From NCBI GenBank assembly GCA_030145055.1, contig JAQYWK010000001.1, forward strand, positions 868,001 to 932,000: DNA of 64,000 nt, given 5' to 3'. Below the pieces are notes generated by a model. That model was not told the DNA's origin. It searched no databases and saw only the letters and a program-made list of their open reading frames with translations. Positions 17,897 to 25,872 of the stretch are shown here, in pieces. Origin of the DNA: Desulfovibrio sp. (GTDB lineage: Bacteria; Desulfobacterota; Desulfovibrionia; Desulfovibrionales; Desulfovibrionaceae). Within the stretch, counting starts at the first letter, position 1. Each line of letters begins with the position of its first letter. The translations under genes were made by a program, and so were the position numbers.

Positions 17897-18829
17897 TTAC
17901 AGCTTGCGGCTAACAGCCTTACGCACAGCCTTAACAATATCATCCGGCATTAGTCCGTATTCTTTTGCAAGGTCTTCCGGCTCGCCGGATGCTCCGAAAA
18001 TGTCGTTTACAGCTACGCGCTCAACAGGAGCAGGGCAGCATTCGCACACAATTTCCATAACAGCCCCGCCGAGTCCACCATACTTGTTGTGATCTTCACA
18101 GGTAACGATTGCGCCTGTCTCTTTTGCCGCTTTGATTACTGCGGATTCGTCCATAGGTTTTAGCCACGACATGTTTAACACGCGGCAGGATATCCCTTCT
18201 TTTGCAAGTGCGTCCGCTGCGATAAGAGCGCGGTGAACCATAACGCCTACAGCCATAATGGTTGCATCGGTTCCGTCTCGGAGAACCTGTGCTTTGCCGT
18301 GTTCGAAAATTGTGTTTTCGTCAAAAACATTCGGCAGTGGACTGCGCCCTGTTCTCAAATATAAAGGGCCTGTATTGTCGAGCAAATAGGGCATCACGGC
18401 TTTTAGCTCTATTGGGTCGGCAGGGGAAACTACGCTCATTTTTGGAATGCTGCGGTAAATGGCGATGTCTTCAAGTGCCTGATGAGTTGCCCCGTCTGGA
18501 CCAACGTCTAAACCTAAATGACTGGCTGCAATTTTTACATTGAATTCTGGGTAAGCGATAGAGTTGCGAGCTTGTTCGATAGCGCGCATGGAAGCAAAAA
18601 CTGCATAGCAGGTAACAATCGGGATAATGCCTGATTCCGCTAAACCTGCCGCCATTGAGAACATGTTTTGCTCTGCTATTCCGCACTGAATGAATCTGTC
18701 TGGATAAGCTTCACGGAAATGATAGGTTCCTGTTCCGCCGGCTACGTCTGCGTCAAGAACAACGAAATCGTCTCGCTCTGCCGCAAGTTCAGTTAATATT
18801 TTGCCGAAGGCGTCTCTCATATTTTCCAT
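17897..18829 (-). CDS. Transketolase, C-terminal subunit, copy 2
   Basis: A 310-residue split subunit with the cofactor-activating glutamate in FIQCGIAEQNMFSMAAGLA and the C-terminal domain segment TCEDHNKYGGLGGAVME. I place the start at the ATG giving MENMRDAF because GAGGAG lies eight bases upstream and this ATG overlaps the stop of the N subunit as TAATG; the longer frame begins inside the previous gene. The fold and ThDP chemistry are as in copy 1, but the two pairs differ widely, so they may serve different acceptors. Confidence 0.92.
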   Translation of the reverse strand: MENMRDAFGKILTELAAERDDFVVLDADVAGGTGTYHFREAYPDRFIQCGIAEQNMFSMAAGLAESGIIPIVTCYAVFASMRAIEQARNSIAYPEFNVKIAASHLGLDVGPDGATHQALEDIAIYRSIPKMSVVSPADPIELKAVMPYLLDNTGPLYLRTGRSPLPNVFDENTIFEHGKAQVLRDGTDATIMAVGVMVHRALIAADALAKEGISCRVLNMSWLKPMDESAVIKAAKETGAIVTCEDHNKYGGLGGAVMEIVCECCPAPVERVAVNDIFGASGEPEDLAKEYGLMPDDIVKAVRKAVSRKL

Positions 18830-19665
18830 TATATTAACTCCTCGCATCCACATTCACGCATGGCGCATTCTCTTTCTTTTCCGGTGGGGCAGAGGCTACC
18901 GTGCCATTTCGGCACATTTTCCATGTACGAGATACCCTTACCTTTAATGGTATGGGCAATGATCATAGTCGGCTTGCCCGACATAGCTCTTGCGCGGGTA
19001 AATGCGTTTTCGATTTCGCGGAAATTGTGACCGTCTATTTCTATCACGTGCCATCCGAAAGCTTTGAACTTGTCATTCATAGGCTCAATGGCTGTGATGT
19101 TAGTGTTCAGGTCATCACTTTGAAATTTATTGTAATCGACGATGCCGACCATATTGTCTAGGCGCTGATGTGCGCCGAACATGCACCCTTCCCAAATTTG
19201 CCCTTCGTTTAATTCGCCGTCACCAAGCAGGGCATATGTGCGGTTTTTCCGGCCTGCTCTTTTCGCTCCGAGAGCGCAGCCGAGTGCAAAAGAAAATCCT
19301 TGCCCGAGTGAACCAGAGTTGAATTCAACTCCCGGGGTTTTCAAGCGGTCGGGGTGTCCTTGTAGAATTCCGCCAGCGTGGCGAAGTGTCTTGAAAGCTT
19401 CCTTGGAGAAAAAACCTTTTTCCGCAAGTGCGGCGTAAAGAGATAGACAAGAGTGTCCTTTAGAAAGAATAAATCTATCGCGCTCGGGATCATTCATATT
19501 TTCAGTAGAGTAGTTCATTTCGTTGCAGTAAAGCCAGCTGATGATTTCCACACATGACAGCGACCCGCCCGGATGGCCTGATCCCGCATGGCAGTTCATT
19601 ATAATGATTGATTTTCTTAACTCTGCGGCAAACTTTTCAAGTTCGTCATACTTGGACACGCTCAT
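18829..19665 (-). CDS. Transketolase, N-terminal subunit, copy 2
   Basis: A 278-residue N subunit with SKGHSCLSLYAALAEKGFF, FNSGSLGQGFSFALGCALG and the ThDP motif GDGELNEGQIWEG ending with VDYNKFQ. HAGSGHPGGSLSCVE at the start carries the substrate-phosphate and ThDP contacts (G-H-P-G-G). Its C-terminus carries extra cysteines (SLCPTGKERECAMRECGCEEL). It follows an SDR gene by 26 bp in the same operon. Confidence 0.92.
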   Translation of the reverse strand: MSVSKYDELEKFAAELRKSIIIMNCHAGSGHPGGSLSCVEIISWLYCNEMNYSTENMNDPERDRFILSKGHSCLSLYAALAEKGFFSKEAFKTLRHAGGILQGHPDRLKTPGVEFNSGSLGQGFSFALGCALGAKRAGRKNRTYALLGDGELNEGQIWEGCMFGAHQRLDNMVGIVDYNKFQSDDLNTNITAIEPMNDKFKAFGWHVIEIDGHNFREIENAFTRARAMSGKPTMIIAHTIKGKGISYMENVPKWHGSLCPTGKERECAMRECGCEELI

Positions 19666-19691
19666 TATTTCTCCTCTCGATCTTTTGAAAA

Positions 19692-20441
19692 TTAGAAATA
19701 TAGTCCGCCGTTAACGTTGATCGTTTGTGCGGTGATATAAGAAGAGTCATCGGAAGCTAGATAGACAACGGTGTCTGCCACTTCTGTTGCTGCTCCGAAT
19801 CTCTTCATAAGTACATTTTCAGCGGCTTTCTGAACAGCCGGATTCTTAAGTCCTTCGTCTGCCATTTCGGAAGCGATAAGACCCGCAGAAATGGTATTGC
19901 AGCGGATATTCCATTCTGCTCCGAAGCGAGCGGCGACCTGCCCGAGGGATATCAATCCCGCCTTACTTGCTGCGTAATGTGCGGTCCGTGGCCCGCCGTA
20001 CTGCCCGCTGACAGAACCAATGTTGATGATGCTGCCAGCCTGGCTTTTTTTGAGCAGATCAAGGCAACGCTGGGTACATAGAAACGGCCCTTTGAGGTTC
20101 ACGTTTAAAATTTTATCCCAATCGTCCGAAGTTATCTGATCAAAATCAGTGGGATTGTTAATTCCGGCATTGTTAACCAGAATATCTAAGCGTCCTTCTT
20201 TGTCTGAAATGTTTCTAGCGACAACGTCAACTGAGGTCTCATCACTAACTTCAAGTTGAAGAGCACGGGCTTTGCCGCCGCTTGCAATTATGGAAGCGAC
20301 TGTTTCATCCGCACTTGCGCTGTCCGAAACCCATGTGAGAATTACTTCCGCTCCGTTTTCGGCAAGTTTGGTGGATATGGCTTTACCAATTCCTCGTCCG
20401 CCGCCTGTAACCAATGCAATTTTATTTTCTAGTCTGCTCAT
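19692..20441 (-). CDS. Short-chain dehydrogenase/reductase, FabG-like
   Basis: A 249-residue classical SDR: TGGGRGIG nucleotide-binding motif, NNAG, catalytic Ser in IINIGSVSGQYGG, and Y-x3-K in HYAASKAG. It ends INVNGGLYF, typical of FabG-type enzymes. Set between a methyltransferase and the second transketolase pair, it more likely reduces or oxidises a sugar keto group than a fatty-acyl-ACP. Transketolase products are ketoses, so a ketone reductase next to the pair is a sensible partner. Confidence 0.85.
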   Translation of the reverse strand: MSRLENKIALVTGGGRGIGKAISTKLAENGAEVILTWVSDSASADETVASIIASGGKARALQLEVSDETSVDVVARNISDKEGRLDILVNNAGINNPTDFDQITSDDWDKILNVNLKGPFLCTQRCLDLLKKSQAGSIINIGSVSGQYGGPRTAHYAASKAGLISLGQVAARFGAEWNIRCNTISAGLIASEMADEGLKNPAVQKAAENVLMKRFGAATEVADTVVYLASDDSSYITAQTINVNGGLYF

Positions 20442-20447
20442 TGAAAT

Positions 20448-21386
20448 CTATTCCTTTTCGCTGTTCTTTTGCGCAATTACAAGTACGGTTCGTCCCATTC
20501 CGACCTCAGCAAAACAGCCGTATAGTTTATCTAAAAAGTCTTTATTGCCGGACTTGGTAAGTTTCAGCTCAAGTTCTTTACGCATGGCATGGCATTCACG
20601 CCCGAGTGAGGGGTCATCCAGATAATTTTTGCCCATAAGCAGGAACAGTTCCATTGGGAATGAAACGTCTGAATGGCAGGGCGTAAATCCAGTGCGGGAG
20701 AGTAACCCCTCGAGGGATTCTTTATCAAAGTAATTGAGGTGATGGGGAGGAGCAACCCACCAAGGGCGCACATCCATATCTTCGGTTAGAATCTTTTGGA
20801 TTGGTGTGTATTCGTTTGGAACGGATACCGCAATAAGTCCGCCTGGGCGCAAGACTTGATTACATAGATCAAGTATGTCTTTGGGGGATGGCACATGTTC
20901 CATAACATCGCCCAAATGAACCACGTCGAAAAGCTCCAGACTGTCCGCACATTCTTTATCAAAAACAGAGCACGTAACATCAAGCCCCTGCGAACATGAG
21001 TACTCAGCAGCCTTATCGGAAGGCTCGATGCCTTTTACAGTCCATCCTCGCTTTTGCGCCTGCCCGAGCAGGAATCCGTTGCCGGAACCTATATCAATAA
21101 ATTTACCTGTGGAGCCTAAAATTTTCTCTAGTGTGGCAAGACGCGCATCATTCACGCTTTCAAGCCACTCTTTATCTTCGAGCTGATGTTCAAGCATGAG
21201 CGGTTTATCTTTTACATGATAATCGTGTTTGTAAATTTCACGCAGTTCATCTTCGCTAGGGATTGGAATGATGTGCTTAAAACCGCAAGTGTTGCAGTCA
21301 ATTACATCAAAACTGTCCACGCTATGCAGGACTGTTCCCTTGTGCTCTTTCCAGTTTTTTCTGTTGCTCACGAGATCGTTGCTCAT
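20448..21386 (-). CDS. Class I SAM-dependent methyltransferase with N-terminal Cys pair
   Basis: A 312-residue protein. It has CNTCGFKHIIPIPSEDEL near residue 30, an N-terminal element seen in sugar C-methyltransferase-like proteins (one Cys pair; a second pair for zinc is not evident). SAM motif I is FIDIGSGNGFLLGQAQKRGW, followed by GIEPS, VVHLGDVMEHVPSP and LRPGGLIAVSVPNE. The C-terminal region (HLNYFDKESLEGLLSRTGF) is typical of methyltransferase domain 23 proteins in polysaccharide loci. The substrate is unknown. Confidence 0.82.
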   Translation of the reverse strand: MSNDLVSNRKNWKEHKGTVLHSVDSFDVIDCNTCGFKHIIPIPSEDELREIYKHDYHVKDKPLMLEHQLEDKEWLESVNDARLATLEKILGSTGKFIDIGSGNGFLLGQAQKRGWTVKGIEPSDKAAEYSCSQGLDVTCSVFDKECADSLELFDVVHLGDVMEHVPSPKDILDLCNQVLRPGGLIAVSVPNEYTPIQKILTEDMDVRPWWVAPPHHLNYFDKESLEGLLSRTGFTPCHSDVSFPMELFLLMGKNYLDDPSLGRECHAMRKELELKLTKSGNKDFLDKLYGCFAEVGMGRTVLVIAQKNSEKE

Positions 21387-21387
21387 T

Positions 21388-22455
21388 TTATTGGGCCAGT
21401 CGTTGGATTATGGTGGAAACGATGTTTGAGGATCCGTCCCCTATACCGAGTTTTTGGGCATTGGAACTCATTTCAGATCTTAGACTTTCGTTTGAAATAA
21501 GTTTGCGCAGATTCTCAATCAAAATTTGTTCGCTGACAAGATCATATCTACCGAGTGAAATTGCTGCCCCGGCATCGTGTAAGGCGGATGCTGAGCGTTC
21601 ATGGTCATCTGTCAAACACATGAGTAGCTGCGGAATTCCGCATGCGGCAAGTTCATATGCCGTCATACCGAAAGACCCCACCGCGATATCGCTTTCTCGC
21701 ATAAGTTCAGCCATTGTTTTTACGTTGCTGAGCACCCCAATTTTGTCTAGAAAAGTTGTAGATATTTTCTTGATTTTATCTATATCATTAAACATAGGGC
21801 CGATTATTACTTTTGCATGGAACGGCTCATTTAACTTCCGTAAAGCTAGTAACGTTTTTAAGGTAATATTAGCAGGGTCGCTTCCGCCCGCTGTGATTAG
21901 AAGCTTAGGTGGCGCAGAAGATTTTGAATGATGCGCAAGACTTGGGGTGTTGGCAAATTCTTTTCGCAAAGGGATGTAGTCCCAATCACAAAACAATTCG
22001 CCAGCGTGGTTTTCCCACCCAAGTTCTTTCACTTGTGGGACGGGCGGGTAGAAAGCTAAATCAGATTTAAGTCTATTAGGCGTGGGATCATCAAGTGTGC
22101 AAATTAAAATATTTTTACTTGATGCGGTTTCAAAGAATGTATCTTCGAGCGGTATAAGTAGATCAAGAATAACTGCGGCTTCGTTTGAAAATTTGTAATT
22201 GCTAAAATCCGGTTCGTTAGCCACTTCGATAACTTGAAATCCAGCTTCGGATATTTTATTTCGTGCGGCTTCGTTTCCTCTGAATACAAAGATGCAGTTG
22301 CGGCTGTGTTCTTCTTTTAATTCTGCGGCAAGAGCAAGGCATCTACCAACGTGCCCAAAACCTCTCTCCGGTGAACCTTCACAAAAGAACAGAATACTGC
22401 CGTGTGCGTTGTTTGCGCATGTGGCGTATTGATCTTTCGGAGCTGGTTTATGCAT
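21388..22455 (-). CDS. pseG: UDP-2,4-diacetamido-2,4,6-trideoxy-beta-L-altropyranose hydrolase
   Basis: A 355-residue protein with the PseG/GT28-type start ILFFCEGSPERGFGHVGRCLALA, where the His of GHV is the catalytic residue, and a UDP-binding C-terminal half (LLITAGGSDPANIT, SDIAVGSFGMTAYELAACG). PseG removes UDP from the diacetamido sugar before condensation with phosphoenolpyruvate. The start at 22455 overlaps the 3' end of pseF by 8 bp; a longer frame from 22512 is open but lies deeper within pseF. The adjacent pseF and the pseBC pair support the function. Confidence 0.85.
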   Translation of the reverse strand: MHKPAPKDQYATCANNAHGSILFFCEGSPERGFGHVGRCLALAAELKEEHSRNCIFVFRGNEAARNKISEAGFQVIEVANEPDFSNYKFSNEAAVILDLLIPLEDTFFETASSKNILICTLDDPTPNRLKSDLAFYPPVPQVKELGWENHAGELFCDWDYIPLRKEFANTPSLAHHSKSSAPPKLLITAGGSDPANITLKTLLALRKLNEPFHAKVIIGPMFNDIDKIKKISTTFLDKIGVLSNVKTMAELMRESDIAVGSFGMTAYELAACGIPQLLMCLTDDHERSASALHDAGAAISLGRYDLVSEQILIENLRKLISNESLRSEMSSNAQKLGIGDGSSNIVSTIIQRLAQ

Positions 22456-23131
22456 TGGTTGCGAAGGCCTTGTAGAGTCGCTCGGCAATTTCCCAATCTT
22501 CAGGGGTATCAATGTCTACCGCCATATGGCGCGGCAGGAAGTAGGGCAGGTTCAGCCCTTCAGTTCTATCAGCGGGAAGGTCTGTCAATTCATGCCAGTA
22601 AAATTGGGCCGCATCGTGGAAAAATGTAGGAAGATCTTGTGATCTGCTTTGGCTATATTCGGGGAAAGCATAGGCGACGCCTCCCTGATCATTTAATTTA
22701 AAGGAGCGTAGTATTGGGTAAGCAAATTCGGTTACACCCAAAACGCAGTTCGCCTTTTTCTCGCGCAGGAGCTTATATCCTCCACGAATATTCTCGGTCG
22801 TGACAAACGGGTTTGCGTAAAACTGGCAATATCTTTCGGGTTCGCCAAGGTTTTCCCGCACCCAGTTAAGGGCATGCTCGATGACGGGGGCCGTTGTGGC
22901 AAAATCATCCGCAAGTTCTGCCGGACGCATGAAAGGAACTTCGGCGCCATATTCTCGTACTACTTCTGCGAATTCTTCGCTGTCCGTGCTTACTATAATA
23001 TGGTCAAAAAAACCGCTGTCGCGAGCGGCCTCAATCGCATAGGCGATGAGCGGCTTCCCCAAAAAAGGACGGATCGATTTTTGGGGAATACGTTTACTTC
23101 CAGCGCGAGCAGGGATTATTGCGACCTGCAT
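22448..23131 (-). CDS. pseF: Pseudaminic acid cytidylyltransferase
   Basis: A 227-residue CMP-sugar synthase. It begins MQVAIIPARAGSKRIPQKSI, the CTP-binding motif of the NeuA/PseF family, followed by DHIIVSTDSEEFAEV and FMRPAELADDFATTAPVIEHAL, which is characteristic of PseF. It activates pseudaminic acid as CMP-Pse. The longer upstream frame overlaps the preceding gene and is not family-like. It starts 2 bp after the upstream gene stops and is followed by pseG. A NeuA specificity is not excluded but the neighbouring pseB, pseC and pseG favour PseF. Confidence 0.88.
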   Translation of the reverse strand: MQVAIIPARAGSKRIPQKSIRPFLGKPLIAYAIEAARDSGFFDHIIVSTDSEEFAEVVREYGAEVPFMRPAELADDFATTAPVIEHALNWVRENLGEPERYCQFYANPFVTTENIRGGYKLLREKKANCVLGVTEFAYPILRSFKLNDQGGVAYAFPEYSQSRSQDLPTFFHDAAQFYWHELTDLPADRTEGLNLPYFLPRHMAVDIDTPEDWEIAERLYKAFATNA

Positions 23132-23133
23132 GT

Positions 23134-23817
23134 TTATTGTCCCGCAGTTGTGAAGGTTGCCTGAGCGGAAACCCAGTCTTCTTCGAAATCGACTTCGATG
23201 CATTTGTGATCAGAGATATCTACCGGCTTAATTTGGACGCCGTCGTGAATTATCATTTCAATTGCTTTTTCGAAGTAATCGTCATCGTCGCATTTGCGAA
23301 GGGCTTCTGCGTAGGTTTTGAGGTCACGCTTGCGGATCATATTGATACCGACCGCTTCCCCTTCTGCGTTCACAACTTCTTTGGAAATTTCGTTTATGTA
23401 CCCATGTTCATTCCGGGTGTATTTTACTTCTTCTTCTCCGCAGGATTTTCGGTCTACGCAGACGAAATTGTCATCTTTAATGCTGAGAACTTCGCGGATA
23501 ATTGCTTTATCAAATACAACGTCACCGTTCATCCAGAGAATGTCATCGTCTAAGTCTTCAATGGCGCAAAGCAGACTTTTGGACGTGTTGGTGATGTAGT
23601 AATTGGGATTGTATTTGTAGTAAACATTCGGGAAATTTTCCATGATCAGAGTCATTTTAAAACCAACCACAATGATGATTTCAGTTACGCCCAGATCCTT
23701 TAGTATTCTAACCTGTCTACCGAGAATTGTTTCTCCGTATGGCAATACTGAAAGTGATTTCGGGAAAGGTCTGCTGAGCCTACTGCCGATACCTGCTGCA
23801 AGGATAATAGCTTTCAT
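23134..23817 (-). CDS. Sugar-phosphate/alcohol-phosphate nucleotidyltransferase (LicC-like)
   Basis: A 227-residue NTP transferase: KAIILAAGIGSRLSRPFPKS is the NTP-binding loop, then YYITNTSKSLLCAIEDL and ILWMNGDVVFD with the metal-binding Asp. The length and NTSKSL segment resemble LicC choline-phosphate cytidylyltransferases and related enzymes. GGAGG precedes the ATG. It is followed by pseF and preceded by a CDP-glycerol-transferase-like gene, so it may supply a CDP-activated alcohol (glycerol-, choline- or aminoethyl-phosphonate type) for that transferase. The substrate is inferred. Confidence 0.78.
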   Translation of the reverse strand: MKAIILAAGIGSRLSRPFPKSLSVLPYGETILGRQVRILKDLGVTEIIIVVGFKMTLIMENFPNVYYKYNPNYYITNTSKSLLCAIEDLDDDILWMNGDVVFDKAIIREVLSIKDDNFVCVDRKSCGEEEVKYTRNEHGYINEISKEVVNAEGEAVGINMIRKRDLKTYAEALRKCDDDDYFEKAIEMIIHDGVQIKPVDISDHKCIEVDFEEDWVSAQATFTTAGQ

Positions 23818-23836
23818 ATTGTACGCCTCCGTTTAT

Positions 23837-25012
23837 TTATAGAAAGTTAGAAACTATGTGTTCGCCAAGTCGTTTGGCGGCCTTACCGTCAGCATTACTG
23901 AAAGATAAGTCCCGCATTTTCTGTCTTACTACCACGAACTCATCAATATTTTTTAGCATGATATCTTCAAAAGCGGTATAGAGTTCATCCTCGGTCATTA
24001 CTTTTTTACCCGGAGTCATTGCATCGTAATCGAAAAGAAGTTCGCGGTTTTTACTGACATATTGCTCATAATCGTACGGATAGAAAACCATGGGATTGTC
24101 CACCAGTAAGAAATCAAAATATACAGAGGAGTAATCAGTTAACAACAGATCGCAAAGCGGGAGAAGCGGGTATGCATCACTCTTGGAATCCACCAGCCTG
24201 ATGTTGTCAGGAAGTGTTACGTTGCCAAGGGTGAGATATGGATGAAATTTACAGACGAACAGCAGATTATTCTTTTTACAAAATGCCGACATGCGCATCA
24301 TGTCTATTGCGCCATCCTCGAAAGGTCCACCGCCCATGTCTCGGAATGTAGGCATAAAGAAAATGACCTTGCCGCCCATTTTGCGGAATTTAACAAGCTC
24401 GCCATACATATCGCGGTCAGTGTTGATCATATCAAATTTGGTAGGACGGCGTTTGAAAACGTCATTACGCGGGTAGCCGGATTCAACGAATTCTTTCGCC
24501 TTGAACGCTTGCCCGAAAGCTTTTTCCGTAAAAAATGGAGAAGTGGAAACGACTGCATCGTACCCAGAGTACATAAGTGACAGATGTTCGGCCTTTTTAG
24601 GGGTCATGTTCACTGTAGAGTTTATCTCAGGAAAGCCGATGGCTTTTAGTGGAATGCCATGCCAGAGTTGAACAGTTTTGGCGGATGATAGTAGCGCCCA
24701 CAGAAATTCTTGATCTTTCCAATGGAAATCATCGGATACGACTATACTGGTTCGTGCCATAAGATCAGCGGAGTCGGGATGGTTCACCCATGTTGCAGGC
24801 AATCCTTGTTCTCGCAAGATGTCTGCTTCTCTTTTGTCAAAAGCCATGAAATGGCATTCCAGTTCCGGCTGATTTTTTACGCAATGCAGGAAGAAATATT
24901 TAACATTGTCCATAAAGTAGCTTCCAGCCCGACCAAAAAATATGGTGAGATTTTTCTGCTTTGGTATGGAAGAGGCCAGTTCGCGAAGTTTTTGCATTTC
25001 TTTTTGCTGCAT
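23837..25012 (-). CDS. CDP-glycerol glycerophosphotransferase family protein (TagB/TagF-like)
   Basis: A 391-residue protein. Segments QLWHGIPLKAIGF and LLTDYSSVYFDFLLVDNPMVFYPYD are the two signature motifs of CDP-glycerol:poly(glycerophosphate) glycerophosphotransferases. In Gram-negative bacteria such proteins transfer alcohol phosphates to capsule or LPS sugars. I use the ATG at 25012; the open frame extends to a TTG at 25054 with no better ribosome site. It is the first gene of the minus convoy, so its upstream 373 bp should hold the promoter of the pse operon. Confidence 0.82.
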   Translation of the reverse strand: MQQKEMQKLRELASSIPKQKNLTIFFGRAGSYFMDNVKYFFLHCVKNQPELECHFMAFDKREADILREQGLPATWVNHPDSADLMARTSIVVSDDFHWKDQEFLWALLSSAKTVQLWHGIPLKAIGFPEINSTVNMTPKKAEHLSLMYSGYDAVVSTSPFFTEKAFGQAFKAKEFVESGYPRNDVFKRRPTKFDMINTDRDMYGELVKFRKMGGKVIFFMPTFRDMGGGPFEDGAIDMMRMSAFCKKNNLLFVCKFHPYLTLGNVTLPDNIRLVDSKSDAYPLLPLCDLLLTDYSSVYFDFLLVDNPMVFYPYDYEQYVSKNRELLFDYDAMTPGKKVMTEDELYTAFEDIMLKNIDEFVVVRQKMRDLSFSNADGKAAKRLGEHIVSNFL

Positions 25013-25385
25013 GAATATATCTCTTGTGTGCTTAATTGGGCCGGTTTGGTTCAAAATATCTCAGAAAATAGGGAAAATTACACCACAATGTGAGCTTTTT
25101 GATACTTCGATTAAGTTTATTCAAAATAAATGCCAAAAACAATGGAAAATTAGTAATGTACGATATTTTATGTGTTTAAAATATCGAGCTTAATTAGAGC
25201 CGTGGTGGTTAGTTGTTTGGCGAAGTGAGGAATGGCTGTCTGGCAAAGTTAATGACGTTTAATTTTGTCTTCTTTGTTTTTCTTGGTTAGGCAAAGTCTA
25301 TACCAAGTCAAGTGTCTTTAATTGTTGATTAATTTGTTTTTTAATAAGCTTGTTAAGTCTGGATGTTCTAGGTTATTTACCTCTC
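25013..25385. other. Divergent intergenic region, AT-rich, with a perfect inverted repeat
   Basis: No gene is supported in this 373-bp gap between the minus glycan convoy and the plus-strand PACE gene. It is AT-rich, holds the inverted repeat at 25161-25186, and two GGCAAAGT copies at about 25240 and 25292. It must hold the promoters of both divergent units; I could not choose definite -10 and -35 boxes. Confidence 0.6.
25161..25186. repeat. Perfect 10-bp inverted repeat in the divergent promoter region
   Basis: CGATATTTTA and TAAAATATCG flank a 6-base spacer (TGTGTT). There is no following T tract on either strand, so it looks more like an operator or structured leader than a terminator. 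Its centre is about 160 bp from the CDP-glycerol-transferase-like start and about 210 bp from the PACE start. Confidence 0.6.
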
Positions 25386-25817
25386 ATGAGAACAACAGCA
25401 GACAGACTTAGACATACCATACTATTCGAAACAATTGGACTCCTGACTTGCGTTCCACTTGCATCATGGATCTTGGGCCGGGGGCTGGTGCAAATAGCCT
25501 CGCTCAGTATTGTGTTGTCGATTACGGCAATGGTGCTAAATTATATATTCAATTTGCTATTTGATAAGGCGCTAGTGAAACTTGGAAGACCCATAAATAT
25601 TCGGCCCATACGGTTGCGCGTACTTCATTCTGTGATGTTTGAAGTAAGTTTACTTTTTCTGACATTGCCGATGGTGGCGTGGTGGCTGAAGATGACTCTG
25701 TGGGATGCGTTCCTCACAGACATTAGCTTCGCGCTGTTCTTTCTTGTCTTTGCGTTTGCTTACAACTGGACTTATGATGTTGTTTTTCCGATGCCTGTTG
25801 CTGAGGGAGAGGCGTAG
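25386..25817 (+). CDS. PACE-family (AceI-like) proteobacterial antimicrobial efflux protein
   Basis: A 143-residue integral membrane protein with four predicted helices. It has the PACE tandem bacterial-transmembrane-pair layout: RLRHTILFE in the first repeat, LNYIFNLLFD at the end of helix 2, RLRVLHSVMFEV in the second repeat, and FAYNWTYDVVFP at the end. PACE proteins export chlorhexidine or, physiologically, short diamines. The ATG chosen fits the family length; a TTG-initiated extension from 25350 is possible. The gene sits divergently from the pse operon; the usual LysR regulator is not next to it. Confidence 0.85.
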   Translation: MRTTADRLRHTILFETIGLLTCVPLASWILGRGLVQIASLSIVLSITAMVLNYIFNLLFDKALVKLGRPINIRPIRLRVLHSVMFEVSLLFLTLPMVAWWLKMTLWDAFLTDISFALFFLVFAFAYNWTYDVVFPMPVAEGEA

Positions 25818-25872
25818 GGCTTATAGAGTTACACTTGCGTGTATTCGTTGCGAGTTAATTTCTATAATACTA

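Noticed and set aside
22448-23131. NeuA (CMP-sialate) rather than PseF
   Set aside because: Motifs alone fit both, but adjacent pseG and nearby pseBC, and no neuB or neuC-like gene in the window, favour PseF.
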